Source of the DNA: Ophioceras dolichostomum
Lineage: Eukaryota; Ascomycota; Sordariomycetes; Magnaporthales; Ophioceraceae
Reading direction: 5' to 3'
NCBI GenBank assembly: GCA_003049485.1
Contig: PYST01000001.1
Span: 124,001-188,000 of the forward strand
DNA: 64,000 bases
Shown: in pieces, positions 11,277 through 23,510 of the stretch
How positions within the stretch are numbered: the first letter of the stretch is position 1
How the letters are laid out: each line of letters begins with the position of its first letter
Translations under genes and position numbers: made by a program
Notes under the pieces: model-generated
What the model was told of the DNA's origin: nothing
Seen by the model: only the letters and a program-made list of their open reading frames with translations
The model's database searches: none

Positions 11277-14200
11277 GAGAAGGAAGAGGGCGAGAGGGAG
11301 AGGGGGAGTATGTGAAGTAAGTAGCAAGTGAAGGGGCAGCCCCAAGGCTGCTCTGAGAGCTTACCTACAAGTAGGTATGTAGGTGGGTAGGTAGCTTTGT
11401 TTTGCCTGCCGGCGACCGCGAGCGGGGGGCCAAGGGCGTACACACCAGTAGCAGCCACTGGCCGAAACCCGGGAGCACTGCACCTGCACCATAAAAGCAC
11501 TTGCGTTCTCGAGAATGAAAGGTCTGGGTCAAGGGCCATGGTAGGTGAGGTGGGGAGGACAGTCTAGGTGGGTTGCGTAGTATAGTGGCTGAACCCAGGA
11601 GCATATTAACATGCCAAAAGCGGCCAGACCAGCATCTGGCAGGCCACCGGGACGGCCCCAGCCAATAACGCGCAGGCAATAATGGCCGCGATGCCGGCGA
11701 GGGTTGCCATTTTAACGAAAGAAATCTTCAATAACAAGGAAAGTGGCATACGTACCGCATATCAGCTTGGCCCTGTATGTCGATATATTCAAACCCAGGA
11801 CAGGAGGGAGATGAGGGTTCGAATTCCTGCTGGATTAGGAGAAGAGGCACGGAGTCAGACTACAGTAACGATGCGCCTCGGCGGACAGCAGGTGTTGGGA
11901 TGTTGTCGAGCGTCTCGTGTCCCCAAGGCATGATGCTGCTCAGGACGACACGAAAGATGGGCACAAGATTTGCTATGAGGTCGGTGATGTGCTGGGGGTG
12001 TTCGGGATGCGAGAGTGTAAGAAGAAGGACTGAAGTGGAAGAAGGCAGAGGAGCGGCCAAGAACAATAATAGGAGAAAAGCAATGAATAACAGTCGAGAA
12101 GAGCAGGGAAGAAAAACACAACAGAAAGCAAGGGAAGGAGAAAATGGTCAAAGGGTCATAAGCATAAGAGATGGCGTTGGTGTGATGGTGTGTGTGTGAC
12201 ACGAACGACAGCTACTAGCGCTCGTGAGGTATTGCTGGCGCACGCAGGAGAGGAGAACTGATTTTTTTTAGCGACCTGCTCAAGGGTTGCTCTTGTTAGC
12301 ATCGTAGATCGCTGTGAAATCCCGACAGTGATCGATTAACAAGCACCACCGTTCAAGTCGGTGTCTTGCAGGGTGAGTTGAGAGTCTAGAAAAACAATGG
12401 AAGGAGAGGAACAGAAGAACGAAACAGAAATAGGGACGAGAACAATAAAAGAAAAATGGGAAATCAGAAAAAAGAAATCAAAAAGTCCTGGGTAAGGCAG
12501 CTAGGGCGTGTGCGTACGAGTGAGAGCGAGGGGTGGTGGGTGTGGAAGGGGGATTATTAGAGAGAAGATGTGGTACGGGGTGCTTGTCCGCCCTTTCTAC
12601 TCTCTGTAGGGCTGCTAGAGTGCAAAAACGACGGAATCGTGAAGGAGAAGATAAAAGGGACGAGGAGAGGCCGTCTTCTGCACGCTTCGGAGTTTTGCTC
12701 CCCCTAACCACCTCTCAGCAACAGCAGGGACAGCAGCAACGAGCCCGGCAGGCATTTGTGTTGGCTTGTGTTGAAAGAGGCATGTGGGCGAAAAGCAAGC
12801 CGCAGAATGACAGATCTGAAATGCAGAAAAAGGAGAAAATGGCACAAGGGCAGGCAGACAGAGAGCGAGTGAAAGGAGAGAGAGACAGGCATGTAGGTAG
12901 GTCGGTAGGAAAGTGTGCATGCAGGCAAGCTTGTGTGCTGCCCTCCTCAACACGATCCCTGGACCGAGCTTGGGTCTGTCTGCTGCGGGCAGGGCAGGTT
13001 TCCGACAGGAGTGCCGCTGTACGGTACAGTACAACGAGGATACAGCCAGGCACAGCGAGGTACTTCAGTCAGTGCCACTGTCCCGCTCTGCTGGCGGGCC
13101 TCGCTGGCTGGCTACATCCGCACCGCACCGCAGCGGCGTACTGCTGCACACACCACACACGCCCACCACACTCCAGCAGCTGGGAGTGTGAGTATAGGTA
13201 TGCTGGGAGTTGTTTCTGGGAGTTGGGAGTGTGCTGAACAGAGTGTGAGATGGTGGGTGAGCCGGGGGTTGGGCCGGGGGTGTGAACCCGGGGTGGATGG
13301 TGGGATTATACGCCCCTCCCCCCAGCCAGCCCGTCCGCTGCCCGCCCACAGCTTCAGGACACCACTCCAGAACACCACTTCAGAACAGCAGCATCCACAC
13401 ACCACTGCAGCAGGACCGTCCGCCCATCCAACTTCCCAGAGGATGGATGCAGCAACTGCTCTCAGCACCAAGAGCACTACCACCTGCAGAGCTTTCTGCA
13501 CCTGGCAAAACCGGCCATGCAGTGCACCAGTCGGAAGCTGAGCAAGCCACGAATTACAACAGAGGAGGAGGGGAGGAGCGCTGCCCGTTCCAGCCATCCA
13601 TCCATCCATCGGGAAGGAAGGCTCAGGTCACACCGATCCACCTCCCAGAGAGCAGGTCTGCGTTTCTGTGTTCCCCCTCCCTTGAGTAGGTACAACTGTA
13701 GCTCAAGGCGAGACGGACTTCCAGAACGCGAATCTGACTGGTGAGGGCGTATGCGTGTGTAGTGTGTGCGCGTACTGCGTGGAGCGTGTGTGTGGCCTGA
13801 AGGAGATCAAGGAGAACAGTGCAGGGGTGTTGAGCGAAAAAGTGATCGATGGAAGAGATAGATGGCACGACGCGGAACATTTTGTATTTTATGTGGTGGT
13901 TGTGGAGGGATGCAAGATGCTCTGCCGCTGCTGTAGTTGTTGGGGGTGGTTGTGGTGGTGCTGCCGCTGTCGTGACTAGGGACAAGGAGGAAAGGACAGC
14001 ATGTAGGGGAGGGGGGCAAAAGCCAGCTGGCCGGGCTGGCTGGATACATCGGACTGGATGGGCTGCAAAACGAGAAAAAGGAAACTACCCGTTGCCGCTG
14101 GGCGGAGCTGAAGCTGAAGCGGGCGGGGACAGATCGCTCGGCTCCCATCTTTACCCGGGTTGCAGACCGGTCCGACGACAAGGGGACGGCCAATGTGGTA

Positions 14201-14588
14201 CCCGGGTGTGGGAAACGGGAGCCTAGGAAGAGATCAAGGAATAAACGGAACCAGACAGAGGAAGGGAAACAATGCAATTCGAGTGTGCCGGGATTCACGG
14301 GCGACGCCGTGGGCTGAAAGATAACGGAGGATAAATGAGGGATGAGGGATGGAGGATGAGGGGGAATATGATGGATGGATCGGCGGATGATGGGCAGCGG
14401 ACAAATGAACAATGAAGAACAGAACCAAACCGAGAAGGGGAGGGTGCAGGCATATTGCGAAAATGACGGGAATCGACGTGATGAGTGGGCAAAAAAGAGG
14501 ACTAGACAAGGATGTTTTGTGATTGTGGCTTTCGGGGACTTTCGATACTTTGCTGGAAATCGAGGAGGCTATTGAGGCTATTACTCAC

Positions 14589-14643
14589 CTTTCAGGTTGT
14601 CGACAAATGCGTTCTCCTCAGGGTGCAGCCGCACCTCCATCAT
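14589..14643 (-). CDS. vib-1: Candidate first coding exon of vib-1
   Basis: On the minus strand, tandem ATGs (14643 and 14640) open a frame reading MEVRLHPEENAFVDNLK that runs straight into a consensus donor AAAG|GTGAGT. The codon choice is GC-ending (GTG, CGG, CTG, CAC, GAG, AAC, GTC, GAC), unlike the low-complexity DNA around it. The exon ends in phase 1 and can be joined to the vib-1 exon at 10369, continuing as DGTAPALTLESSVQPSPVINL. No other minus-strand gene is evident between them. Assignment to vib-1 is inference. It could instead belong to a short unrecognised gene or an alternative promoter isoform. Confidence 0.45.
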
Positions 14644-15540
14644 TATCACCTCTCTCTCTTTCTCCACCCTTCTCACCCGCACGCCGCTCTTCTTCTTCTT
14701 CTCTCCGGATTTTCAACAGCAGATACCCGCTCACGACGACATTTGGTTTGTTTAGATTTTTTTCTCTTCTTCTTTCGGCTTCTTATTTTTTTTCTTTCCT
14801 CTTTTCTGTTTGCCTTCAACTTGAGGTCATCATTGTTGTCGGTTTGGTTTTCTTGGTTGTTTTTCTGCTTCTGCTGTTTTCCGGCGATCCGAAGACCAGG
14901 CGTGGATGACGAGGCTCTCTCTCTCTCTCTCGCGTTCGTTTCTTTCGCAATTGGGGGCTTTCGGGACCGACAGGAGTGGATCGAAACAAACGTTCGTTTG
15001 TGGAACTGAATGAAGATCCAAATGAAGATGAGAGAGAGGGAGTATGTGTGGGTGGAAGGCGGGCAACGAATGGTTGGACAGCCTGATGTGACCAGATTGT
15101 GCAGCGTTCGTTGGCTCGTAAAAGAGAAAGAGAGGCGGCTGCACCACACAGGGGATTGATTGAGAACTCGGAAAGGTGGAGGGGCGGGCGGAGAGGGGCA
15201 GGTGGCAAGGGGGTGCTACCAAGCACTGGCCAAGGCTGCGAGAACTCCCAGACCCATATGGGCGTGGGGAAATATTGACCGGGATCGCCACAAGTTGCAA
15301 AAGAGTGGGAAAAAAGAGAGAGAAAGAAATGAGATCGAGACATCGGGGAAACAGTATCAAATAAATCCTGATAAAGAAAAAAAAAGGGAAAATAAAAGGC
15401 AGTGGAAAGGATTTCGCGAATGGGGTAAAAAGAGACGTGGGTAAGACCAAAAACAGCAGTCCTGGGGAGAGGATTGCATGTAAGCCGCACACTTGCGTAG
15501 TGCTGTAGTGTTGTTGTAGCGTAGCAACGCGAGGCATCAA

Positions 15541-15563
15541 TCATCATCATCATCATCATCATT
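15541..15563. repeat. (TCA)n microsatellite
   Basis: Seven TCA/CAT units in non-coding DNA. Confidence 0.9.
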
Positions 15564-15697
15564 GGCAAGCCGCAAGGCAGCCAACAAAAAAAGGGAAAGA
15601 CACACCTACCTTTGCAAGTTGAGAATTCATATGCGACTGAGGGTCTCCGCCAGTGCTGGCCTCGGTGGGAGTGCACAGGAGGGTCTCGATGTGATTC

Positions 15698-15750
15698 TGC
15701 TGGTGGTGGTGGTGCTGGGCCTGCTGCTGCTGTTGCTGCTGCTGCTGCTC
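15698..15750. repeat. GGT/GCT trinucleotide repeat block
   Basis: (TGG)n followed by (CTG)n with a few interruptions. It gives Leu- or Val-rich spurious frames; no gene is supported here. Confidence 0.8.
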
Positions 15751-16983
15751 TTGTTCCTACCGTCGCACCCCGCCATGTCACCCAGAGTTGTTGATACTTG
15801 TCAGTAGGTCCATTTCTCGCAGTTCAGGTTCAAGTTCCCCCCTCCCCAACCAAGCCGGCATTCCATCCCCGTTCGTTATTCTCTTTTTGCCCGCAACGAC
15901 TTGATCTTTTTGGGTCCGTTTCGGGTGAATTTAACGAAGGGAATCGACCAGGGGAGAGAGGGGGTGGAGAATCGAGAACTGGTGGTATAGACAGTAGAAT
16001 AATAGCAGGGCCGCCGGCCTTACTGAGACCCTGAGAGCGTAGGTGGAATAGAGGGGAGGAGGAAGATCGGGGCGGAGGGTGTAACGCCAATGTCTGGCGT
16101 GCGTGTGTGTGGGTTGGTGTGTGGTGTGGAGGTGGGGCTGCGCGGCAAGGACCGACGCCAACTGCAGGAGGTAGACCAGCATGCCCAGTGACCATGTCGC
16201 GCATACGCAAATCGTATACCGGGCATGTATATCAGCGGGGCTCGGTACCCCCTTGTTTTGGGGTTGCCGTCATCACGTTCAGGGCCCCCAGCGTCGCTTC
16301 CCCACCCACAACACTTGCAAGAAAAGATCCCCGGTGTCTGCCGCTCTTTCTCGTTCCTGCAAACTGCACTTCGCCAACTTCCTCCCCTTGAAGACGTGCT
16401 TTGCGGCGGTGGTGATGAAAGGGTGATAATGCTGGTAGGTACAGGTATGTGAAAGGCAAGGTAGGTAGGGTCGGGCCTGTTTCAGGGTAGAAGGGGGGCT
16501 GAAGAGAGGAAGAGAACAAGACAAAGCAACTAACTGACCTTCATCCAATCCTCCCGCGTCATGCCAATCGATCAATCTGGTTCTCATGCACGAAACTAAC
16601 TTGACAGTCCGGGTTCAGTGGTGGTGCAGTCGGTCGGGGCCGCCTGCTGGCGCTGCTTGGCTTTGGCTTGAATAATGGATGGATGGGGCGGTTTTGTTCC
16701 TGTTCATCAACTCCCCCAACAACAACCACCGACAAGTCAGCTTTCCAGGATCTTTCTTTTTTTTTCTTCCTCTTTTCGCTTCGTCATTTTTCCTTCCTCC
16801 GTTAAACGTCTGACCAGATAGCCTCGCAACGGACGGATCCGACAGATAAGCCGGAGCTTGTTTGTTTGTAAGGATGAGGCGGAAGCGGAAGGAAGGGTAT
16901 ATGGTACGGGATAGCAGGTTGCCATCGGGGTTAGGGGTTGCCAAATCGAGCATTGTGTGGTTTGTATGCTACAAGTGCAAAAT

Positions 16984-17018
16984 GGCGGCGGAGGCGGTGG
17001 TGGTGGTGGTGGTGGTGT
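16984..17018. repeat. (GGC/GGT)n microsatellite
   Basis: GGCGGCGGA followed by about eight GGT units. Confidence 0.85.
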
Positions 17019-20000
17019 GTGGAACCCATCGCACGGGAAAGAGGGCGAGTTGAGGCTGAGGGTTAGAAAAGACCCAAGACGAGACATGGCAGGTGGCCCG
17101 GGATGGCCATCCCGATAACCGTCATCCCAGCAGCAGGGGATAATAAGGGAGACAGCAGCAACAACAACAGCCACAACCAGCAACCAGCAAGCATTTCCCA
17201 CGGGTCAAGAAATGTGCGAATTTGCGAGCGAGGCTTTCTTGCTGATGAGGTTTGGCGCAAAGAACGCAGGGAGGGCAGCCAGGACAGGGGACGGGACGTG
17301 TGAGTGGGAAGTCCGGAAAGAAGGGGGGAACGAGAAAACCAACAGCATTCCGTGATGTCGCGAAAATTCACCCCAAAGTAACGGGGTTAAACATTCGCGC
17401 GACCGGAAGGCGTTCTTCTGGGTCTCCCGAGTCCCCCTTCCTCTCCGATGACCTTCTTTTCTTTGTGGGGGTTTGTGAGTTGGGTTCGCCTTGTCCCGTC
17501 CGTCCGTCCGACTTTACTCCCTTCCATCTGCCGCAGCTCGCATGTCGTCTCCTCCTCCTCTTTCCTTCGCCAGTACCGTACCCGCCCGCAGTCATGCATG
17601 GAGTCCAGACAGCCTCGCTGGCTGCTCGACTTTGAAGCGACCGGAAGCAGAAACGTGTATTTCTTCGGTAGGTGGGATGATGTGGAGATGAAGGGAGGGG
17701 GTAAAAACAAGCGAGGGAACGACAGCAACAGGCAACTTACCGCTTGATGCAGGGGGGAGCAATGTGTGGGGGAGAACGGAGAGTCCGGGTCCGGCTGGGA
17801 GCGTCGGAGAAAAATGGTAAGGCAGGGCTGGCCAGAGTGGCGAGACAGAGATCGATCGACGAAACGTGGTTGCCGGCTCTTTTCTCGTTCTCTCTTTCCT
17901 CGTGTTCTTCGTCCTATATGCACGTCAGCCATGATGGTGGGTTACAAGCGGCAACTCCCTCGTTTTCCCTTTCCCCGGCGAAAAAAAAGATAAAAAAAAG
18001 TCTCGGGGGCGGACCACGGGCTGCAAGTTCTTCTCGCCCCGGACGTACGCGCGGCACCGAAGAGCTGAAAAAAGAAGGAAAGAGGTAGTAGAGGACGTGC
18101 AGAGGGAGAAACCCGTGCCTCCTGGGCTAGCACGGCTCACCCAGAGGCTCGGGTCAGGTTGCAGCCCCTTGCATTGTGGTTCTTCGCTCCGCTGCCTCGT
18201 CTTTCTATTCATCACTCGACTAGCTATGCTGTCGTCTCGTGTACTCCCCCTCTTCGAGTGGCCTCACCCCTTCCTCTTCTCACAACGCGGCAGGAGCCGC
18301 GTGTGACCGGTGAGATGCAGGTGATTTCTTCCCCCCATAGGATGGCCGGCTGGAGATAGGGGAGGGGGCTTGGACGGACAGACTGGGAGATGGGAGGGTG
18401 TTGTCGGGTGGACACCGGTGATGGGTTTGGGGGAAAATCGATCGAGAGAGCATTATTGGTCGTTAACTTACGGAGCTTTATTTCGGGTACAGATAACCAC
18501 GAGATCTGGGGGCGTTTTGGCTCCCCTATCGGCTTTCGTCTTGGGTCTCTCGTTCGTAAAGCTAGATACTTTTCGTCGATGGCTGTCGTGTTCCCAAGCG
18601 CCGACGTCGCTTCTGCCCACTCGTTGTGGTGCGCCTTGGTCGCCTTTGCCTCCGAGAAACAGAAAGGCTCGCTCCGGTTTCTGCCTGCCTCGTGTTGGGC
18701 GTGGGAGTGGGAGCAGGCGTGGAATCCGAGCCGTGGCTGTTTTGTTTCGTCTCGTGTTGTCTCGTGCCGTGATATCCGTTCGGTGCTTCTCCTTTCTTTT
18801 CTTCCGGGGCCTTATTGTTCGGGATCCTCTGATGGACAGGACTCCAGCGGCAGCCGTTGGTTATGGAATATTGGTGAGGGATAGATGAATGAGCAAAAGG
18901 GGAGGTAAGGAGGTGGGATCCAAGCTGTATCGTAGGTGGAGAGAGGAGGTTGCGCAACGTGAACGGGGACAGGCGGAGCTGTTAAGATTGACTGGCTGGG
19001 TTGACTGGCTACAGCAGCCTGTTGGGCAAGGGCGATGGGCGATGATTGCCCCTTGTCTCTCGGGCACTGGAGAGATCTCTGGTTCTGGAAGGTAGGGTTG
19101 TCTTTGTGCGAGGTAGGGCTGGTTGGCTGGTACGTTTCGATCTGTCTTTCCACAGGCAGGAACAAAAAGTATGGTCGATGCGATATGATATGACGAGGTA
19201 GAGGAAGGGACAAGTCAGGTGGTAGTGCAGAAATCTCGGAAGAGCCGACGTCTACATATATACCCTCGCTCTGGACGAAGAGGGGTCCTGACGGACGTGG
19301 CTTGAGGAAGGAAGCAGAAGAGAGAAGAGAAGACGGTAAGAGAGAAAGAGGACGGATCTGTGTGAGCTGAGGGGCAGAACGCAGGCGCAGGGCAGAGGTG
19401 GCTAGGACGATTTAGGAAGAGTGTGATGTGATGTAAGTGGTGTGCTTGCGTGTGTGTCTGTCTGCTTTCGGCCGGTATGAGTGGGAAAAGAGGCTCAACC
19501 TAGCAGCGTTAGTTGCAACTACTTGCAACGGTAGCACAGGGTGGCTAACAGCTTTCAGGTTAACTTTTGGGGCCAGGTACGGACCTGTGACCCTTTTGGG
19601 AATGAGCAAGAGGAGGAGGTCTGCAAATGAGCCTTGATACTGGACCATAGCAAGAAAGATTTGAGTTAAAAAGCAACTAGGGAGCAGAGAGACAGGTTCG
19701 AGACTCGGGGATGGAGAAAAAAAAGATTGGGAAGAAAACAACGGTGGGAGTGCGACTGCCAGTCCTCTTTAAGCCGGAAACACCTGGGTCGTGCTGCGGA
19801 AGAGACTAAGACAGCAGCAAAGCGCACAAGCCCGAGAAAGGATGCGGAGAGCTTAGAACGGGGTCTTTTTCTCTCCTCGGTGTCTGTCTTGTCTCCTCGA
19901 CGTTGCCTTGTCGTCCACCGACTTGCCAGCAATCATCACATCACGTCTGCATCTCTCCCAGGGATGTAATGAATTAGAGCAGCAAGGAAGCAGCATGGAG

Positions 20001-21016
20001 CAATTAATCAGGCAAACATGATGCCGCCGTGGAAGATGAACATGACAAGGCGTTGGTTCGCCCCCCGCCAGCCGGCGCGAGGGTGAGGTTAGGGGGTGGC
20101 CCGCCGCAAGACCCCAAGTCTCTCTACTCTCTCTCTCACTCTCTCTTTCACTCTCTCCCTTCAGTGCCCCCTCACCCTCGGTCAAGATTTCTGGCCGGCT
20201 GACCAGCAGAGAACCGCAGATGTATTCGAACAGCACAGCACACCCTCCCTGCTCGTTCTATTTCCACGCCTGGTGACTCGTCCGGACGAAAAGTCGGAGA
20301 AGCAAGCAACAGGCCAGCCGGACCTCGATCCGGGTTCACCCCTCTCCCCATCCTGGGAAGAAAGCAATCAAGTTCGAACCAAATGGCAAAGGCAGGCAGA
20401 CTAGCAAGCAGCAAGAGGCGGGGAGCCGTCGAGGTGCAGGCGGAGACAGACAGTGCACGTAAAAAAAAAATAAAAGAAAAAAGAATATGCTCAACGAACC
20501 TGACCTTACCTTGCCTGGCTTGGCTCGGGCCTGGCCTGACCGATTTTGCGTCACCCCCTTCCTCCTCACCCTCCCTTCTCTCACTACTGCCGCGAGTCAC
20601 GTTGCGTCTAGTAGCTTTGGGGTCTTGGCCCACATACCAGTACCAAAGCATCTCGGTCAAGAGCCGAGGATTCGTGCTCTGTCGTCGGTGTCTGTCTGGC
20701 CGAGAGCGAGAGAGAGCAGGGTAGGCAGGCAGTTAGGCAGACAGGCAAGCGAGATCCGCCTCCGGCCGGTTGTCCATCTCCTTCATCATCAGAGGTTTAC
20801 AGAGATATAACTTAGAGACCAACAATATATTGATTATCGAGTGGTGGATATCCCTTTCTTCGCCAAGCAGTAAAAAAAAAAAAAAAAAACTTTCAGGTTA
20901 GAAGAATAAGCAAGCCGTTCCGTCCCATCTTCCCCATCAAGCGGCGTCACCCCCCTTCTGTGTCTAGCTACTGTTGTGCCCGTCGTCTCCTTTCCGGATC
21001 GTCCGCCTGTCTGTCT

Positions 21017-21102
21017 CTGAGGCTGTTAGTCCGACTTAGGAAAAACCGGTATGCACCCACCCATGCATCCCGTCCATCCATCTTTCTGGTCTGCTCGCTC
21101 AC
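21017..21102 (-). other. Candidate minus-strand intron in non-coding transcript or leader
   Basis: Donor CAA|GTGAGC at 21102, branch GACTAAC at about 21031-21025 and acceptor CCTCAG ending at 21017 give an 86-nt intron of normal fungal size. Flanking exons show no recognisable protein. It lies on the same strand as vib-1, more than 6 kb upstream. Confidence 0.35.
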
Positions 21103-21707
21103 TTGACTGATTTTCAACACAAGAGATGGACCCGAACCCCGGAGGAGAAAAGACCAAAAGTACACAAAACGGAAAGAGAGCAAGAGCGAGAAAAGAGAGT
21201 GGAGGAGCGAGAGCCCTCTGACAAAGAGAAAGTGGCAGGGATGTACGGGCGAGGGGAGACCCGGTTGCCCATCGACAACGAGCAATGACTGGACCGACGC
21301 AACGAGAGACACATCGTCCTCCTCATGCAGCATTAGAGCTGCAGGTAGCCGTGCCAGCCAGCGGGACCCCAAGACCCAAGACCACGCAAGAAGGGGGTGT
21401 ACTGGTATCTCTTGTTTTTTTTTTTTTTTTTCTCTGGGCAATTACGTCGCCACCACCACCAGTACATATCCTTCGTTTTCTTCCGTTCTTTAGCTTTAAT
21501 TGGCGGATCGTCGCTCCTTGGGGACCCTGCTGCTTTGGTAAGAGGAAGTGGGAGAGAGATAGGAAAGGCCGAGACGGCTAGCTGCATTAGAAATCCTGCC
21601 CGCTAGAAAACAAAAGAGAGGGCAAAAAAAGGTGGCAGCCTTCTATTTTTTTCCTTCCCTTGTGCAGGTGTGGTGAAAGTATCCGCCACTTCGAAGATCG
21701 GAGCGCC

Positions 21708-21733
21708 CTGGCTGGCTGGCTGGCTGGCTGGTT
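21708..21733. repeat. (TGGC)n tetranucleotide repeat
   Basis: About six TGGC units in tandem in non-coding DNA. Confidence 0.85.
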
Positions 21734-23109
21734 GACTTATTGGGAGATAGATGATGGGGTGTGGTGGTGATTCGCCAGCTCGCCAAGAACGGGGATGGAT
21801 AGGCTATCATGGTATGGCCTGCTTGGTACTGCTAGCTAGCGTGTGTTGTTGGGTTTATTTTGCTATCGACAGCCCTGGCACTTCGGCGGTGTTATCAGAG
21901 ACGCCCTTGCCCATTCTTCCTCCCTAGCGTGATGTACGTTGTAGCTTGCCAGATCTTTCGTCCAATATCCATGGCCACGACGTCCCCACCACGGCAGGCC
22001 TCATTGGTTTTTTTTCTCTGCCTTTCTTTATCTTGGCACCATGCCGCCTCCGTGTGCATGCTGCCTGCGTGTTGCCGCTGCTGCTTCTCGACATCAACAA
22101 GGCGGACGTCAAGGATCAAGGGCCATATTGATGACTCTTGTGCGGGGAACAAAAAGAAGAAGGGCAGAGAGAGTCACGTCACTCACTCACTTACCTGCTC
22201 GAAGCACCTACCCCAAGTACCACCTGCTGCATTAAAGGACAAGTAAGGGACACTTCACATCGTGCAATACCGGCGCGCCGTTCGATCGGACTAGTAGTAG
22301 TACCTCAACCTACCAGGTAGAGGGCAGGGAGGGAGTAGGGAAATGGGATCTAGCCAGCCGCCTCAAATTGCCCTTCGCTTCTTTGACGAGGTCTTCGGCC
22401 AACCAGAAATCCCCGATGTCGAAAAAGATGGGTGGATGGGGTGGCAGATGGGAAGAAGAGCCGGCCGAGCACCGGCGCGTTACTTCCTCCTCATCACTTG
22501 GGGGAAGGCGAACGACCGTTCTGGAAGCTCCTCGACTTAACTTACCTATTTTAGCTTTCGGCCTTATGAGCGGGCGGCGGGCAGCTTTCCGTCGTCGCCC
22601 ACCCTGGTTCATTTCCCTTAGAGGTACCTATCTTGGTCTGGTGCGGAGGAGGGATGGACGCAGGGACCACGGCTCGGCGAATTTTAAGTTTAGGAAGACA
22701 GATGAGAAAAAAAAGAGCTAGGACGACGGTAGGCTAGGCGATAGGAGATGAGAAGAGAGAAAGAAAAAAAAAGAAAATAGGGCTTGAACATCGGACTACC
22801 ACCAACAACTAACTAAAACTAGGGGACGTTCGTTTCGTGGCCGCCGGCTAGGCCGTTCGCGCCCGTCCGTACTGTGGGGTCCCCTCGGCTTAACATGCGG
22901 GAGGCTATCTTTTCAGGCTCGCTCTCCCCTTAGTCTACAACCTGGAACCTTGGACGGTTCCTCTTTTTTTTCTCTTATTTTTTCTTGCCGCCCGCCGGCC
23001 GAGTCTAGTCAGTTTGACATGAGCTTGATGCTCCTTCACCCACGGACAGATTCCGGCCGTCTACCCACCCCGCCATTTTCCTCACGTGTTCGTCGTTGGG
23101 GCCAGGTAG

Positions 23110-23510
23110 ATGCTACTGTAGAGAGATGGTACCCTTCTCTTAGCTCAGTGAGCCTATTTGGCAAGGCAGGCTAAGGGTTCGGTCCTTCATCCAATTAGAT
23201 GGGGTTCCCATACGCGAAGCGTCCTTGAGTTTAATACTCAAATGGCGCCGGGAAAAGCCGCCCACTGGTTCGGACGTAATGCTTTGAACGGTTATGCACG
23301 GGATAACTCCCAAGGTATTTTTGGGCGCCCATGCTTCCAGCGGCATAGCATCGAGAGTCCGAGCTACCTTCGGAGCACCTATAGAGCAAGGAGCAAAAGA
23401 AGAACCGAGAACGGATACCCGCCACGGCGGCGGACTGAGAATGAGTGGACCGACCGCCCGAGAAAGTTTGCGTCCGCCATGCGCCCTCCACGATGATCGC
23501 CTTATGCCAA
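23110..23510. other. Block of atypical base texture, possible organellar or foreign insert
   Basis: Unlike its surroundings, this stretch of about 400 bp lacks homopolymers, microsatellites and strand asymmetry and reads like complex sequence on both strands. An open frame covers most of it on each strand (plus about 23158-23496; minus about 23140-23346 and 23231-23491) without a family I recognise. Its character reminds me of higher-plant mitochondrial intergenic DNA, but that is an impression, not an identification. It might equally be the relic of an element or an unrecognised gene piece. Confidence 0.3.

Larger units (their letters stand above)
10370..14588 (-). other. Candidate 4.2-kb first intron of vib-1
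   Basis: Bounded on the minus strand by a donor AAAG|GTGAGT at 14588 and an acceptor AAG ending at 10370, which keep the frame between the exon at 14589..14643 and the exon at 10369..10168. Two earlier AGs (ending 10381 and 10375) would break this phase, so a small internal exon or another acceptor is possible. The interior has no recognisable coding sequence. It holds GGT and GGA trinucleotide repeats, CA/GT-rich blocks and polypurine stretches. The size is exceptional for a filamentous fungus. Confidence 0.4.
14644..23109. other. Long gene-poor tract upstream of vib-1, left part
   Basis: No recognisable protein-coding gene. Several minus-strand donor-like sites occur (for example GTCAGT near 16540, GTAAGT near 17742 and 18473), plus one complete minus-strand intron signature at 21017-21102. 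These would fit spliced leader exons or non-coding transcripts on the vib-1 strand. Homopolymers (A-run about 20871-20889, T-run about 21416-21431), CT-rich stretches (20119-20160) and TGGC repeats are frequent. Confidence 0.55.

Noticed and set aside
11817..11840. TTCGAAT sequence resembling a tRNA T-loop
   Set aside because: Flanking bases cannot form the 5-bp T-stem, and no anticodon or acceptor arms are present.
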